From positions 1-30,191 of the forward strand of contig CAZTZL010000036.1 in assembly GCA_964617625.1 (NCBI GenBank): 30,191 nucleotides of DNA, given 5' to 3'. Positions within the stretch are counted from its first letter, which is position 1. The number at the start of each line of letters is the position of its first letter. Below are positions 8,401-15,929 of this stretch, piece by piece. Source of the stretch: CAZTZL01 sp964617625. Lineage in GTDB: Bacteria > Zhuqueibacterota > QNDG01 > DSAB01. The notes beneath the pieces were generated by a model. It was given only the letters and a program-made list of their open reading frames with translations, did not search any database and was not told where the DNA came from. Made by a program: the position numbers and the translations under genes.

Positions 8401-11400
8401 TGCGGCTCACTGCTTTGCTCAGCATCGAGAACCAAAGCTCGAATGTGAATTCAGATTCTGCTATATTTGATAAGCCATCACCTGTGATAGTAGCACGACC
8501 ATTTGTTCCGTCAAATCTCAAAGATCTTCCGAATCTTGCCGTATCCGATCGTGTTACCCCCCCCAACAGAGCACCATCCATTCCGGCGGCAGAAGCATCG
8601 ACCACAACAGTACCGGTTTCTTCATCAAAATGGTAAAGACCGCTCGTATAACTGTCCGGAACATAGGGCCCCGTGACTTTTTGATTCACACCCTCCCCTG
8701 TTAAAATCACAGCGTACGGAGTTTCTTTCCAGAAAGGATCATTATTGACGATCTTTAAAGTATCGGTTACAATGCTGGTATTATTCGGTGTAAAACGAAT
8801 ATCAACAAGTACAACCTGGCTGTCATAGGGAGCCACATTGAATTTGGAACTTCCAACATGAAAAATATTTGGCAATCCTGTATAAAGGCTGTCCACCCGG
8901 AGCGTATCCATTCCCGGATTGGTTATTGAAAGTTTCAGTTTCCTTTCGCCTGAGATATAAACTTTTCCGAAATCCATAGTGGATTGGGAGACTTGAATTC
9001 GAGCCATTTCCACATTAAATTCCCACGATTGGCGGTTGATTCCAGAAATCCTGATTTCTTCAACATTGCCATTAAAAGGCGATTGCCGGTCCCATGCATT
9101 GCCAAATAATACGGAAAGCGTATCGATTTGCTCCGAGGTCTCAAAACCGGCCATTTGTCCTTCGAAATTGACCGTATCTATTTTATTCCCATTTAAAAAC
9201 AATCGAAATACTCCGTCTTGATAATCCATGTCGGACATATAGGAAATCGCCGCATGATACCATTGTGAATATTGGATATTCGCTCCGGTCGTTACTGTGA
9301 AAGCCGTTCCTTCCTGATTGAAAAGGCGTCCTTTTAACGTATTCCCCTCGACAAAAAGATCAAATTGATTACTGCTGCCGGTCCCGCGTTTAACGATTAC
9401 GCCCTGCGGATGGGATAATTCTCCATCCAATCTAAACCAGCTTTCAACAGTAAATCCTCCCCAGTTCTTCATTCGTTCATCAATCGGAATAACACATATT
9501 CCATTATCGCCGCCAAAAAGGAGAGAACGCCCGGTAGTAAATTTATGTTCTACTTCATCCAGTGTTACATCACCGTAAAATGTTCCGTAATGATCATATA
9601 TAGATTCATCGTTTACGGTAGTCCCTCCGACCTCATCCAAATGCCATAATCCGAGTGTAAAAGGATCAGGATCATATTCACCGGCAGGCAAACTGTATAC
9701 TCCCTCACCGAAAAGTGGAATAGAATAAACGGGGTAGGTCGGGTCCGTACTTTCAATAACCAGGGAGACTCCGTTATGGAGAACGGCCTGAGAAACAGGT
9801 TGATATGTAATCCAGACTGTTGTATCCTGTCCCTGATATAATACATAGTCAAGTGCGGGCGCAATTGATATATCCGAAGATCCCACTGAATGAATATCAT
9901 TGATTATCAAAGGTTGCGTTCCTATATTCATCAAATGGAGCGGGACCCTTCGTGAACGATTTACAAACACCTGCCCGAAGCGCAAAGTGTCTTCTTCAAC
10001 AATTAAACGTGATTTATGAACGGGGAATTCCCAGGGTTGCCGGGCGACATTCGATATACGAACTTCATCGACATAGCCCGAGAAGGGCAATTGTCCGTTT
10101 ATCTGCGAGCCGATACTGATTGGTGCCGTGTCCTGAAAAAAGAGCCTTTCCTTTAAAAGAATACTCCCCTTTTCTATACCATTTACGTATAGCCTGAGAG
10201 AATCTTTATCACACGTCAACGCGATATGATACCACTGATTGGTATTTAATTCGGCCATCGAACCTGTCGAAACTTCGCGTACGTTTCCGGCCGCATCCCT
10301 CACTGATCCGATAATGCCCTTTACCGGTCTTGAATCATCTGCCAGCCATAATTTATATTGAACAGTTGTATCAAACCCTCTTTGTAACAAGGCTGTCCAG
10401 TTTGTCGGCTTTTTTAGCATGTAAAACCAGAGTTCAACTGTAAAGGGACGATCCCACAAATTATAAATTGAATTATACGGAATCTCAATCCGGCTGTTAT
10501 TCGTTCCGTGAAAACGGATGCTGCGCCCGAATTTTGACGTATCGGTCCGGGTTGCCTGTCCCACAATCAGAGCATCCTGACTGTATGCGGATACATCATA
10601 AACAGTAGCTCCTGCCTGTTCATCAATATGCCACAATCCGAGAGTCAGAATATCCGACTGATATGGTTGATTAATGTCAATCCACGTACCGACTTCACCC
10701 TGCAAACTGATATAAATCGGAGAATGGTTAAAATCATTACTGAAAATAGCGGCAGTCGCACTGTGCTGTACCGGTAGTGACGAAGAGGGATTAAAATAAA
10801 CAGTTACAGCGTGTGTGTCACTTGGTATCACTGAAAAATGGGTTTCACTGAATGAAAAGGCTGGACTGTTTGTAATCTTGATACTATCGATGTTTAATAA
10901 CGCACTTCCCGTATTCATCACCCAGAGAATCATTGGACGGCTACTCTGAGGCGGTACAGGGCCAAAGTTCAATGCAGTGACATCAGTATTGATCTCAGGC
11001 TGGATGGTGCTCTGTAAAATATAGAATCCATCGGAGCCGTCGGCAACATAAATGTTATCTCCCAAATCGGATATAGTTACCCTTTGTGTGTTCCCTCCTG
11101 TCGGGAAATGCCCTATTTCCAGCAGGGTATTCGGCAGCGAATAGTCAAAAATTCGGAGTCCGTATTCGGAATTTGTTGCATAAATTGTATTTTCTTTAAC
11201 AACAAGATCAGAACAAAAATCACCATTATTATATTCTTCTGTTTCACCGGTTAAAGTATTCCATAAAAGAATGCCATATTCTCCGTTTGCAATGACAACC
11301 GTATTGTTATATACATCAATGCCGACCGCATGTATATCGTTCTCCTGATTCGTGAGTGAGTCCACGACAGAAATCTGAGTTGGCAAACCTGAAATATCGT

Positions 11401-12910
11401 AGATAAAGACTCCACTCGAATCCGCCAGATAGAGATGATTGTTGACCAGCTTGAGTGCTTTCAAACTACCGGGAGTATTCAGCGGGCCCAGAGGATTGAT
11501 TTCGAAAATAGTCTCGGTAATATCGACAACACGTAGTCCGTCTCTTCCGCAGGCTAAAAATGCATAGGTTTCATTCACATCCACATCTGTACACACATCA
11601 TTTGTGGAAAAAATATCTGTTTTCACAAGTGAAGGATAGGCGGGATTGAAAACACTGAGTACACTCAATCCTCTGGAACCGTCTGCAACATATACACGGC
11701 TTCCTCCTGGCTTTTTAATTCCATATGCTTCACCCGGTGTATTCAAGGATCCGATTTCTTCTATGTAATCAGACATCGTATTGATGTCTAAAACTTTAAG
11801 TCCGCTTTCCCCTGTTGCCAAATAGGCGTAATCTTCAAAAACGTCCACATCATAGGTTATATCAGCCGATTCAACAGAATCAATATAAGCGGGATTATCA
11901 GATACATCCACTAAAAGCATGCCATTGTACCCGTCGCAAACATAAGCAGTATCCCAATCGACAACAATATTGTTGCTAAATCCTATAGTATTTAGATTAT
12001 ATGAAGCAAGACTGGGATTTCCCGGGTTGGTGACATCTATTTTTGTATAGAGCCCCTGATAGCCGGCAACAACATATGCATAGTTACCGTCAATCCATAA
12101 ATCGAGCATATTCAGCGGATTTGACTCCACATACGTGGAAAGTTCGGACAATGCTCCCGGATTTCGAATATTAATGATACGGATCCCACCACCCAGTCCG
12201 GCAGCCACATATGCAACGGAATCATTATTTGTAATGACTTTATATGAAATTGGATCAGGTACGTCCGGATTAAGAGGAAATGCTGTTTCGAAATTCAGGG
12301 AATCGAGGAGAACCGGATTTGAATGGGAACCACCGGCACGGACTGTATAAATTCCGGCATAATCGGCAGCCACGATCGCTGTTGTGTCATTTAAAACCCA
12401 AACATCACGTGTGATTCCGGGAATTGAAACATTGCCCGCGAATAGTGGATTGGCTGGATTATTCACGTAAAAGATTCTCAAACCGTTTTCACCATCGGCA
12501 ATATAAAGATACAATCCAAATTGCATTAAACCATATGCATAATTTGCTGTGCTATATTGGGAATAATTTGGATTAAGCGATTTTGAGACTGCGTCAAATT
12601 GTACAACGACAAAACCCTGGGGACCACAAGCCACAAAAATATAGGCAAGACCACTTCGCACCCAAATATCTTTAACAGGACCCGGCAGAAGAAGCGCATC
12701 GACTTTTTGGATATCACCCTGTGCTGTTTGATAAACTTCGAGATAACTCCCGTTCCCGATAAAAGTAAATTCTCCCCTTCGAAATATGGCCTCACACTGT
12801 CCTTTTCCCCATCGACCCAGCTGGGTTACATTTTGCTGTGAATTGGCAGGATCATTCATTAATATCAGAAAAATTGAAAATGAAATACAATAAACATAAA
12901 ATTTTCGCAT
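5411..12910 (-). CDS. Giant T9SS-exported surface protein: propeller plus four LamG/Ig-like cassettes
   Basis: A 2499-residue protein. It starts with a signal peptide (MRKFYVYCISFSIFLIL...). Residues about 50-630 are repeated LVIVD-type blades (YVADGxxGLxV pattern), a predicted beta-propeller. Residues about 640-1945 hold four cassettes, each an Ig-like choice-of-anchor D/ASH-like domain followed by a ConA/LamG-like domain. The LamG domains begin near 757, 1087, 1423 and 1747, and each closes with DEVRIS-x-x-AR-x-x-WEF or a variant. Then come an Ig-like segment (about 1950-2045), a domain with a FSVPFN start (about 2057-2260), and from about 2410 a type A T9SS sorting domain with NYPNPFNP, ALGQEV, SGVYLYRIE and KKMVLIR. 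No catalytic motif was seen; adhesion or glycan binding is the likely role (inference). ATG 12910 follows AGGAGA; an extension to 12991 lacks signal-peptide logic and would overlap the upstream gene. Confidence 0.9.
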   Translation of the reverse strand: MRKFYVYCISFSIFLILMNDPANSQQNVTQLGRWGKGQCEAIFRRGEFTFIGNGSYLEVYQTAQGDIQKVDALLLPGPVKDIWVRSGLAYIFVACGPQGFVVVQFDAVSKSLNPNYSQYSTANYAYGLMQFGLYLYIADGENGLRIFYVNNPANPLFAGNVSIPGITRDVWVLNDTTAIVAADYAGIYTVRAGGSHSNPVLLDSLNFETAFPLNPDVPDPISYKVITNNDSVAYVAAGLGGGIRIINIRNPGALSELSTYVESNPLNMLDLWIDGNYAYVVAGYQGLYTKIDVTNPGNPSLASYNLNTIGFSNNIVVDWDTAYVCDGYNGMLLVDVSDNPAYIDSVESADITYDVDVFEDYAYLATGESGLKVLDINTMSDYIEEIGSLNTPGEAYGIKKPGGSRVYVADGSRGLSVLSVFNPAYPSLVKTDIFSTNDVCTDVDVNETYAFLACGRDGLRVVDITETIFEINPLGPLNTPGSLKALKLVNNHLYLADSSGVFIYDISGLPTQISVVDSLTNQENDIHAVGIDVYNNTVVIANGEYGILLWNTLTGETEEYNNGDFCSDLVVKENTIYATNSEYGLRIFDYSLPNTLLEIGHFPTGGNTQRVTISDLGDNIYVADGSDGFYILQSTIQPEINTDVTALNFGPVPPQSSRPMILWVMNTGSALLNIDSIKITNSPAFSFSETHFSVIPSDTHAVTVYFNPSSSLPVQHSATAAIFSNDFNHSPIYISLQGEVGTWIDINQPYQSDILTLGLWHIDEQAGATVYDVSAYSQDALIVGQATRTDTSKFGRSIRFHGTNNSRIEIPYNSIYNLWDRPFTVELWFYMLKKPTNWTALLQRGFDTTVQYKLWLADDSRPVKGIIGSVRDAAGNVREVSTGSMAELNTNQWYHIALTCDKDSLRLYVNGIEKGSILLKERLFFQDTAPISIGSQINGQLPFSGYVDEVRISNVARQPWEFPVHKSRLIVEEDTLRFGQVFVNRSRRVPLHLMNIGTQPLIINDIHSVGSSDISIAPALDYVLYQGQDTTVWITYQPVSQAVLHNGVSLVIESTDPTYPVYSIPLFGEGVYSLPAGEYDPDPFTLGLWHLDEVGGTTVNDESIYDHYGTFYGDVTLDEVEHKFTTGRSLLFGGDNGICVIPIDERMKNWGGFTVESWFRLDGELSHPQGVIVKRGTGSSNQFDLFVEGNTLKGRLFNQEGTAFTVTTGANIQYSQWYHAAISYMSDMDYQDGVFRLFLNGNKIDTVNFEGQMAGFETSEQIDTLSVLFGNAWDRQSPFNGNVEEIRISGINRQSWEFNVEMARIQVSQSTMDFGKVYISGERKLKLSITNPGMDTLRVDSLYTGLPNIFHVGSSKFNVAPYDSQVVLVDIRFTPNNTSIVTDTLKIVNNDPFWKETPYAVILTGEGVNQKVTGPYVPDSYTSGLYHFDEETGTVVVDASAAGMDGALLGGVTRSDTARFGRSLRFDGTNGRATITGDGLSNIAESEFTFELWFSMLSKAVSRRVLISKGSGSKKQFELALDPVSGIKLSVWKFNGEKDSLITGNPNLFNTKQWYHTAFVWNEDSLQLYLNNYRMGSLYLPEGFREISSKLVTIGADSTALNAFHGYIDEIRFSHIARANWEFDVLSPAIAVYPTELDFATVWINHSRILRFSIRNNGDQDLEIENIVGASGVYSIPDSLHSFTLPRLKSQNVEVSFTPVDADVQHDQLLTITSNDQNHPVIYITLRGIGTENKLVPGQYIVDAHTIALYQFNSVSGDTMVYDASDNGHHALLRNGVRWVSNGLFGGALRFDGINDYVEIGSDPDFSFDQNTESHTIECFFRTDTISQALISKGYMDYQDSLEYFVKLNSEGRLNWSGRNIPGPRLNTDSWHHFALTYNHITQFYVVYVDGDTLSTWGWNESESVTTQRPLLLGAAEMDSALMGNYFEGYIDEVRISDIAREPWEFGLVDYGIKVVKLIPDPPIYGQSLTLKLQIPSDLDADIVNLYYGSGGSRTYQKTIATPLMGDTMQIALPSTAVTLKGLEYFVEVLSGVDTLTCPILDPRNSPISSVVRHNGVESSASFLYRQFQMFSVPFNLDSTDVKNVLEDDLGKYDPYQWRLFWWEPQDSFYYNYQGLPRDSLFFDFAAGRSYWIITDYERKVDVGAGTTVSTDSSFQLALCPGWNMIADPYNFTVRWDDCSISSDSVGTLYYYDPINGYQLYWNELSPWKGYWVYNAYEDTAFLSILPRQSGLSKPSLSSKNICKQIQSNEWVMRFSTWAKGTKDLDNYAGVKLSAETSWDIYDQPEPPPVGDYVSFFFDHSDWTSRNGRYAVDIRKQNDEGCVWDCSIETKISDRDVNVSWEMFNDLPDDWEAYFIDLDEGYSKNLLRDTGIQFRTSKKVPNRHQAKLIAGTRAFIEKNSEGIPLEPIEFRLSQNYPNPFNPETNIEFSLPKKSMVKIIIYNALGQEVKVLIEETRKAGYHQVVWNGMNEKGLTVSSGVYLYRIETKDKIATKKMVLIR
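7073..10990 (-). repeat. Four tandem Ig-like + LamG cassettes inside the giant gene
   Basis: The end of each LamG domain carries the same 18-residue block, encoded at 10025-10078, 9017-9070, 8042-8095 and 7073-7126. The intervals are 1008, 975 and 969 nt, that is 336, 325 and 323 residues. The block reads GYVDEVRISNVARQPWEF, then NVEEIRISGINRQSWEF, GYIDEIRFSHIARANWEF and GYIDEVRISDIAREPWEF. DNA identity between copies is moderate, so the duplication is old rather than recent. Confidence 0.85.
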
Positions 12911-12962
12911 AGGACTCTTTCTCCTGTTACTCTTTGTACACCCGTAAAGATATACAGCAGGA

Positions 12963-14342
12963 TTATCTGCTCGGTGGAGCCGGTGGTTCATCTAAAACCT
13001 CAGGGAGAACAGGTGCATCGTTTGTATACGCTTCCAGGAAAGATTCCCTCGTGTCATTTCCCGGAATAAAACCCATATTTTGAAAAGTTCCCATCCTCTG
13101 CAACCGATTCCGAGTGGTGAAAAATGCTTCTTCAGGCCTGGCTTCCATCTTGTTGCTCCATTTTTCTTTTTCTTCTACATAATTGGATACAAGCTGGTCA
13201 ACACGTATTAGATTTTGATTGTGTGTCGCGTCCCAGACTTCTTCTGAAATAAGCTTATCTTTTACGATTTGAAAATTCGGGTCATATTTCAAGGCACGTT
13301 CATAATTCTCTTTCGCTTTTTTATAATTCCCTTTGTCCTCGGCATCCAATCCCCAGCAATAATTCATAAAGGCCAACATATTCTCCGTGGGTATAATGAG
13401 AATTCGCTTGCGATCCGCCGGATTTAAGCTGATCCTGAAATAATCCAGTATGCGTAAGACAAGTTCTTTCTCCATCTTAAAAAGACGTGAAAGGTTACCT
13501 TCAAAATTCATGTTGTTGGGAGCAAAAATTTCATCAATTTTAAATATATTCGCATCCAGTGTCATTTTCAAGTCAGGCGTGACCATATATGATCCCTTGA
13601 TCATATATCTTGCGCCCAACAGTTTTCCGATACGAGGTGCTGTTTTTTCATCGATCAAACTTGTTGAAGTCAAATGGATTTCATCCATGAGCATGTTTAA
13701 CCGGATTCTTTCCACCACCGTCAGTTCCTCAATCTGAGCAAGATCCGTAATGATCATTTCTGCCAGTCCTTTTCGAAGAGGTTCCCACTGTGAATCTTCG
13801 CTCAAACTGAGAAAACTTAAAACTGTAACACTTCGTTCGGGAAAGTCGCTGATTTCCAGTTTGCTCTCATTTTTCAATGCCTGCTGTATTTCCCGTACAA
13901 TCTGTTTTCGTGCCAGCCAATCCAACCGGCCAATCAAAGCTTCCCGATAGAGATCATCTTTTAAAACTGAAGTATATTTTTTATATGCTTTAATCGCCTG
14001 ATCTTCCCTGCCAAGACCTTCCAATGACAAACCTAAATAGAACAATGCCTTTCCGTATGTGGGATCTTTTTGCCAGATTGTATGCAGGATTTTGGTGGAA
14101 ACACGGTAATTCTGCATGTGCCAGTATACGACGCCAACACCTGTCACCGCTTCCTTGTCATAATAAATATACCGTTTATTTCCCCTCATGTGGGGTTGAA
14201 GCAGTTGAAGATAAGCACGAATTGCCTGGTTGTATTCTTTTTGTTTTAAAAAATCTTCTGCTGCGCCGTATCGATTCGTGGAGCATTTAATATTGAGTAA
14301 TAATAATATAAACAGTAAAAAAATTGGTTGTATCCGTTTCAT
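12963..14342 (-). CDS. CsgG/FlgO-like lipoprotein with flanking TPR regions
   Basis: The N-terminus is a hydrophobic signal ending NIKC, a plausible but non-classical lipobox because Lys precedes Cys. Residues about 25-150 look like TPR helices (GKALFYLGLSLEGLGREDQA). The central domain, about 170-310, matches the CsgG/FlgO pattern: VTVLSFLSLS, GLAEMIITDL, VVERIRLNMLMDE and IGKLLGARYMIKGSY. A second TPR-like segment follows near 330-375 (KGNYKKAKENYERALKYDP), then a charged, Pro-rich tail. Known CsgG forms an outer-membrane secretion pore for curli; FlgO-type proteins are outer-membrane lipoproteins linked to flagella. The role here is unknown. ATG 14342 has GGAGG 8 nt upstream; the in-frame TTG at 14345 was not used. 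It lies 69 nt after its paralogue and 52 nt before the giant gene. Confidence 0.8.
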   Translation of the reverse strand: MKRIQPIFLLFILLLLNIKCSTNRYGAAEDFLKQKEYNQAIRAYLQLLQPHMRGNKRYIYYDKEAVTGVGVVYWHMQNYRVSTKILHTIWQKDPTYGKALFYLGLSLEGLGREDQAIKAYKKYTSVLKDDLYREALIGRLDWLARKQIVREIQQALKNESKLEISDFPERSVTVLSFLSLSEDSQWEPLRKGLAEMIITDLAQIEELTVVERIRLNMLMDEIHLTSTSLIDEKTAPRIGKLLGARYMIKGSYMVTPDLKMTLDANIFKIDEIFAPNNMNFEGNLSRLFKMEKELVLRILDYFRISLNPADRKRILIIPTENMLAFMNYCWGLDAEDKGNYKKAKENYERALKYDPNFQIVKDKLISEEVWDATHNQNLIRVDQLVSNYVEEKEKWSNKMEARPEEAFFTTRNRLQRMGTFQNMGFIPGNDTRESFLEAYTNDAPVLPEVLDEPPAPPSR

Positions 14343-14414
14343 CAAACCATCCTCCTTCGATCAGAAGGCTTAATATTATCTAATAAATTATTTTTGGTCT
14401 TCATAAAGTACTTT

Positions 14415-15110
14415 TCATTCGTCTTTAGCGGGTTCTAATCTGTCAAGATTTTTTTTTGCCTGTAAAAAATCAGGTTCGATTTGAATGGCCTTTTGATAAT
14501 TTTCATATGCCATTTTCAAATTGCCACTATCTTCATATTCCAGAGCTTGAGAAAAGTGAAGCATGGCTTCCAGATCTATTTTTTGATTCTTACTTAACAA
14601 TTTATTTTCCTGGTTGGTAATATGGACATCCAAATCCTTCACAATTTTTTTACTCAGTTTCTCAATCAGTGAAAGTATCTGTTTTGTATTCCCCGTGATT
14701 TGATCGGCTTTTACTGTCACACCCGATTCGACATTAACAATACGCACATCAATTCTTATCTTGTCATCCAGGGTAACAATAAATCCACCGAAAACCAAAT
14801 GTTGCGCTCCAAGCATCTTGCCTGCTTGAATACTGCTTTCGGTCTCGATCAATCCTGCCTGTGAAAGTTTTAACTCATCCAATAAAGATTGAAGTTTTCT
14901 TCTCTCAACTATATGAATGGATTGAATCTGACTCAATTCCGTAATCATGATTTCGGCCAATCCTTTGGATAATGCATTATAATCCTGGGCACTGAATAAA
15001 CTATTGTTCTCAAAATTTAAGACAGCTAAAGTAATATCGGTTCCATAGACAGAAACGGGAAGGCAGACACAAATATAGACAAAAAGAAGTAAAACAAAAT
15101 TCTTTTTCAC
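14415..15110 (-). CDS. CsgG/FlgO-like periplasmic protein with C-terminal TPR
   Basis: A 231-residue paralogue of the next gene. The N-terminus has a signal peptide (cleavage probably after VYG), with no lipobox Cys at that point. Residues about 25-135 form the CsgG/FlgO-like domain: LAVLNFENNS, GLAEIMITEL, IVERRKLQSLLDELKLSQAG and AGKMLGAQHLVFGGF. Residues about 180-225 carry one TPR-like pair (SGNLKMAYENYQKAIQIEPD). The start is a GTG at 15110 with AGGGG 8 nt upstream; a nearby ATG is out of frame and immediately followed by TGA. It is the first gene after a near-consensus promoter and heads the unit leading to the giant exported protein. It lacks the extra N-terminal TPR region of its paralogue, so the two may have split roles (inference). 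Confidence 0.8.
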   Translation of the reverse strand: MKKNFVLLLFVYICVCLPVSVYGTDITLAVLNFENNSLFSAQDYNALSKGLAEIMITELSQIQSIHIVERRKLQSLLDELKLSQAGLIETESSIQAGKMLGAQHLVFGGFIVTLDDKIRIDVRIVNVESGVTVKADQITGNTKQILSLIEKLSKKIVKDLDVHITNQENKLLSKNQKIDLEAMLHFSQALEYEDSGNLKMAYENYQKAIQIEPDFLQAKKNLDRLEPAKDE

Positions 15111-15158
15111 ATGGTTCCCCTTAAAGCAAATTTTGTACTAACTTATCAACTGATATAT

Positions 15159-15187
15159 AGCATAATAAAAATAGAATTGATTGTCAA
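15159..15187 (-). promoter_or_regulatory. Near-consensus sigma70 promoter of the CsgG-like/giant-protein unit
   Basis: On the minus strand TTGACA (15187-15182) and TATGCT (15164-15159) are separated by 17 bp. The predicted start is near 15152, leaving a leader of about 42 nt to the GTG at 15110. No other promoter of this quality is seen before the following three genes. Confidence 0.65.
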
Positions 15188-15424
15188 TATCTAATTAAAA
15201 ATAATCAAGACGTGCTAAATGCAATATTCATGCCTTTTCTGTTTGTCCTTATTTTTCAATAAGACCAGAGATTATATAATTAATATAATCAAATACATAG
15301 AAAAATATAAAATCGGACGTAATTGATACGCCGGATCAATTTATATTTGGCCTGATTTAAGCCACTTTGCCATATTCTATATTCTATTATTTTTTACAGC
15401 CATAGATGACCCAATGTATAAAAA
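15188..15424. other. AT-rich intergenic stretch with one dyad, no gene seen
   Basis: No credible ORF or RNA gene was found here. It contains a perfect 7-bp inverted repeat, AATTGAT at 15321-15327 and ATCAATT at 15335-15341, with a GC-rich 7-nt loop, and a 7-bp tandem repeat ATATTCT at 15372-15385. The dyad lacks a T tract, so it is not an obvious terminator; a protein-binding site is possible. Confidence 0.4.
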
Positions 15425-15453
15425 TTACCCGTTTCGTTTTTTGAAACGGGTAA
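15425..15453 (-). terminator. Rho-independent terminator after the ArsR gene
   Basis: A perfect 11-bp stem (TTACCCGTTTC / GAAACGGGTAA) around a 7-nt loop. Read on the minus strand it is followed at once by TTTTTA, while the plus-strand side lacks a T tract. It lies about 98 nt downstream of the ArsR stop. Confidence 0.75.
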
Positions 15454-15550
15454 ATAAAAAATTTATAACAACTGAATTCTATAAAATCAGAAAACAGAAG
15501 ATATACAAAAAATCGACAGAACAGTTCTAATTGATTTTATGAAGAGATAA

Positions 15551-15847
15551 TTAATCCAGAAAGTCATAGAGTGTTTTTAATATCTGAGGTATTTTCGAAT
15601 CGATCAAGCGATAGTAAATTTGGGTTCCTTCCCGTCTGCTGGCCAGATATTTTCGTGTTTTTAGATATTTCAGTTGTTGCGAAATGTAGGATTGTTTTGC
15701 ACCTAACATTTTCTGAATATCGCCTACTCGACGTTCTTCTACCTTTAATATGCAGAAAATTTTAAGTCGTGTTATATTGGAAACAACCTTTAAAAAGGGG
15801 ATCAATTTATCACAGTCTGTGAGACTTTTTTGTAATTTTGGGTCCAT
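15551..15847 (-). CDS. ArsR-family winged-helix transcriptional regulator
   Basis: A 98-residue helix-turn-helix repressor. The recognition region is KQSYISQQLKYLKTRKYLASRREG and the wing continues into TQIYYRL, all typical of ArsR/SmtB proteins. The arsenic-sensing pattern ELCVC is absent: the equivalent position reads ERRVGD. The only cysteines are C12 and C32; C32 sits in RLKIFCIL, near the first Cys of sulfide-responsive BigR/SqrR regulators, but their second, C-terminal Cys is missing. The signal it senses is therefore unclear. ATG is preceded by GGGGAGG at good spacing. It has its own promoter with a dyad over the -10 and its own terminator, so it is probably an autoregulated single gene. 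No target gene is obvious beside it. Confidence 0.9.
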   Translation of the reverse strand: MDPKLQKSLTDCDKLIPFLKVVSNITRLKIFCILKVEERRVGDIQKMLGAKQSYISQQLKYLKTRKYLASRREGTQIYYRLIDSKIPQILKTLYDFLD

Positions 15848-15876
15848 TTATACCTCCCCTAAAAGATATTGCTAAC

Positions 15877-15894
15877 ATTTCTTCGAATTGAAAT
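15877..15894. promoter_or_regulatory. Candidate ArsR autoregulatory operator
   Basis: An imperfect dyad: ATTTC and GAAAT arms 8 bp apart, with TTCGAA inside. It overlaps the downstream edge of the -10 and the transcription start of the ArsR promoter, the usual place for ArsR repressor binding. Its use by this protein is inference. Confidence 0.4.
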
Positions 15895-15920
15895 ATATCA
15901 TCTAAATATCTGCAAGTCAA
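15892..15920 (-). promoter_or_regulatory. Sigma70-type promoter of the ArsR gene
   Basis: On the minus strand TTGACT (15920-15915) and TATATT (15897-15892) are 17 bp apart. The element lies just past the epimerase stop codon, and the start would be near 15885, about 38 nt before the ATG. Confidence 0.65.
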
Positions 15921-15929
15921 GTAAAAAAA

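Noticed and set aside
8259..8636. 125-codon plus-strand ORF inside the giant gene
   Set aside because: Antisense shadow; Ser/Pro-rich low-complexity translation and no RBS.
12911..12991. 27-residue extension of the giant protein
   Set aside because: It would place a polar stretch before the signal peptide and overlap the upstream CsgG-like gene; ATG 12910 has an RBS.
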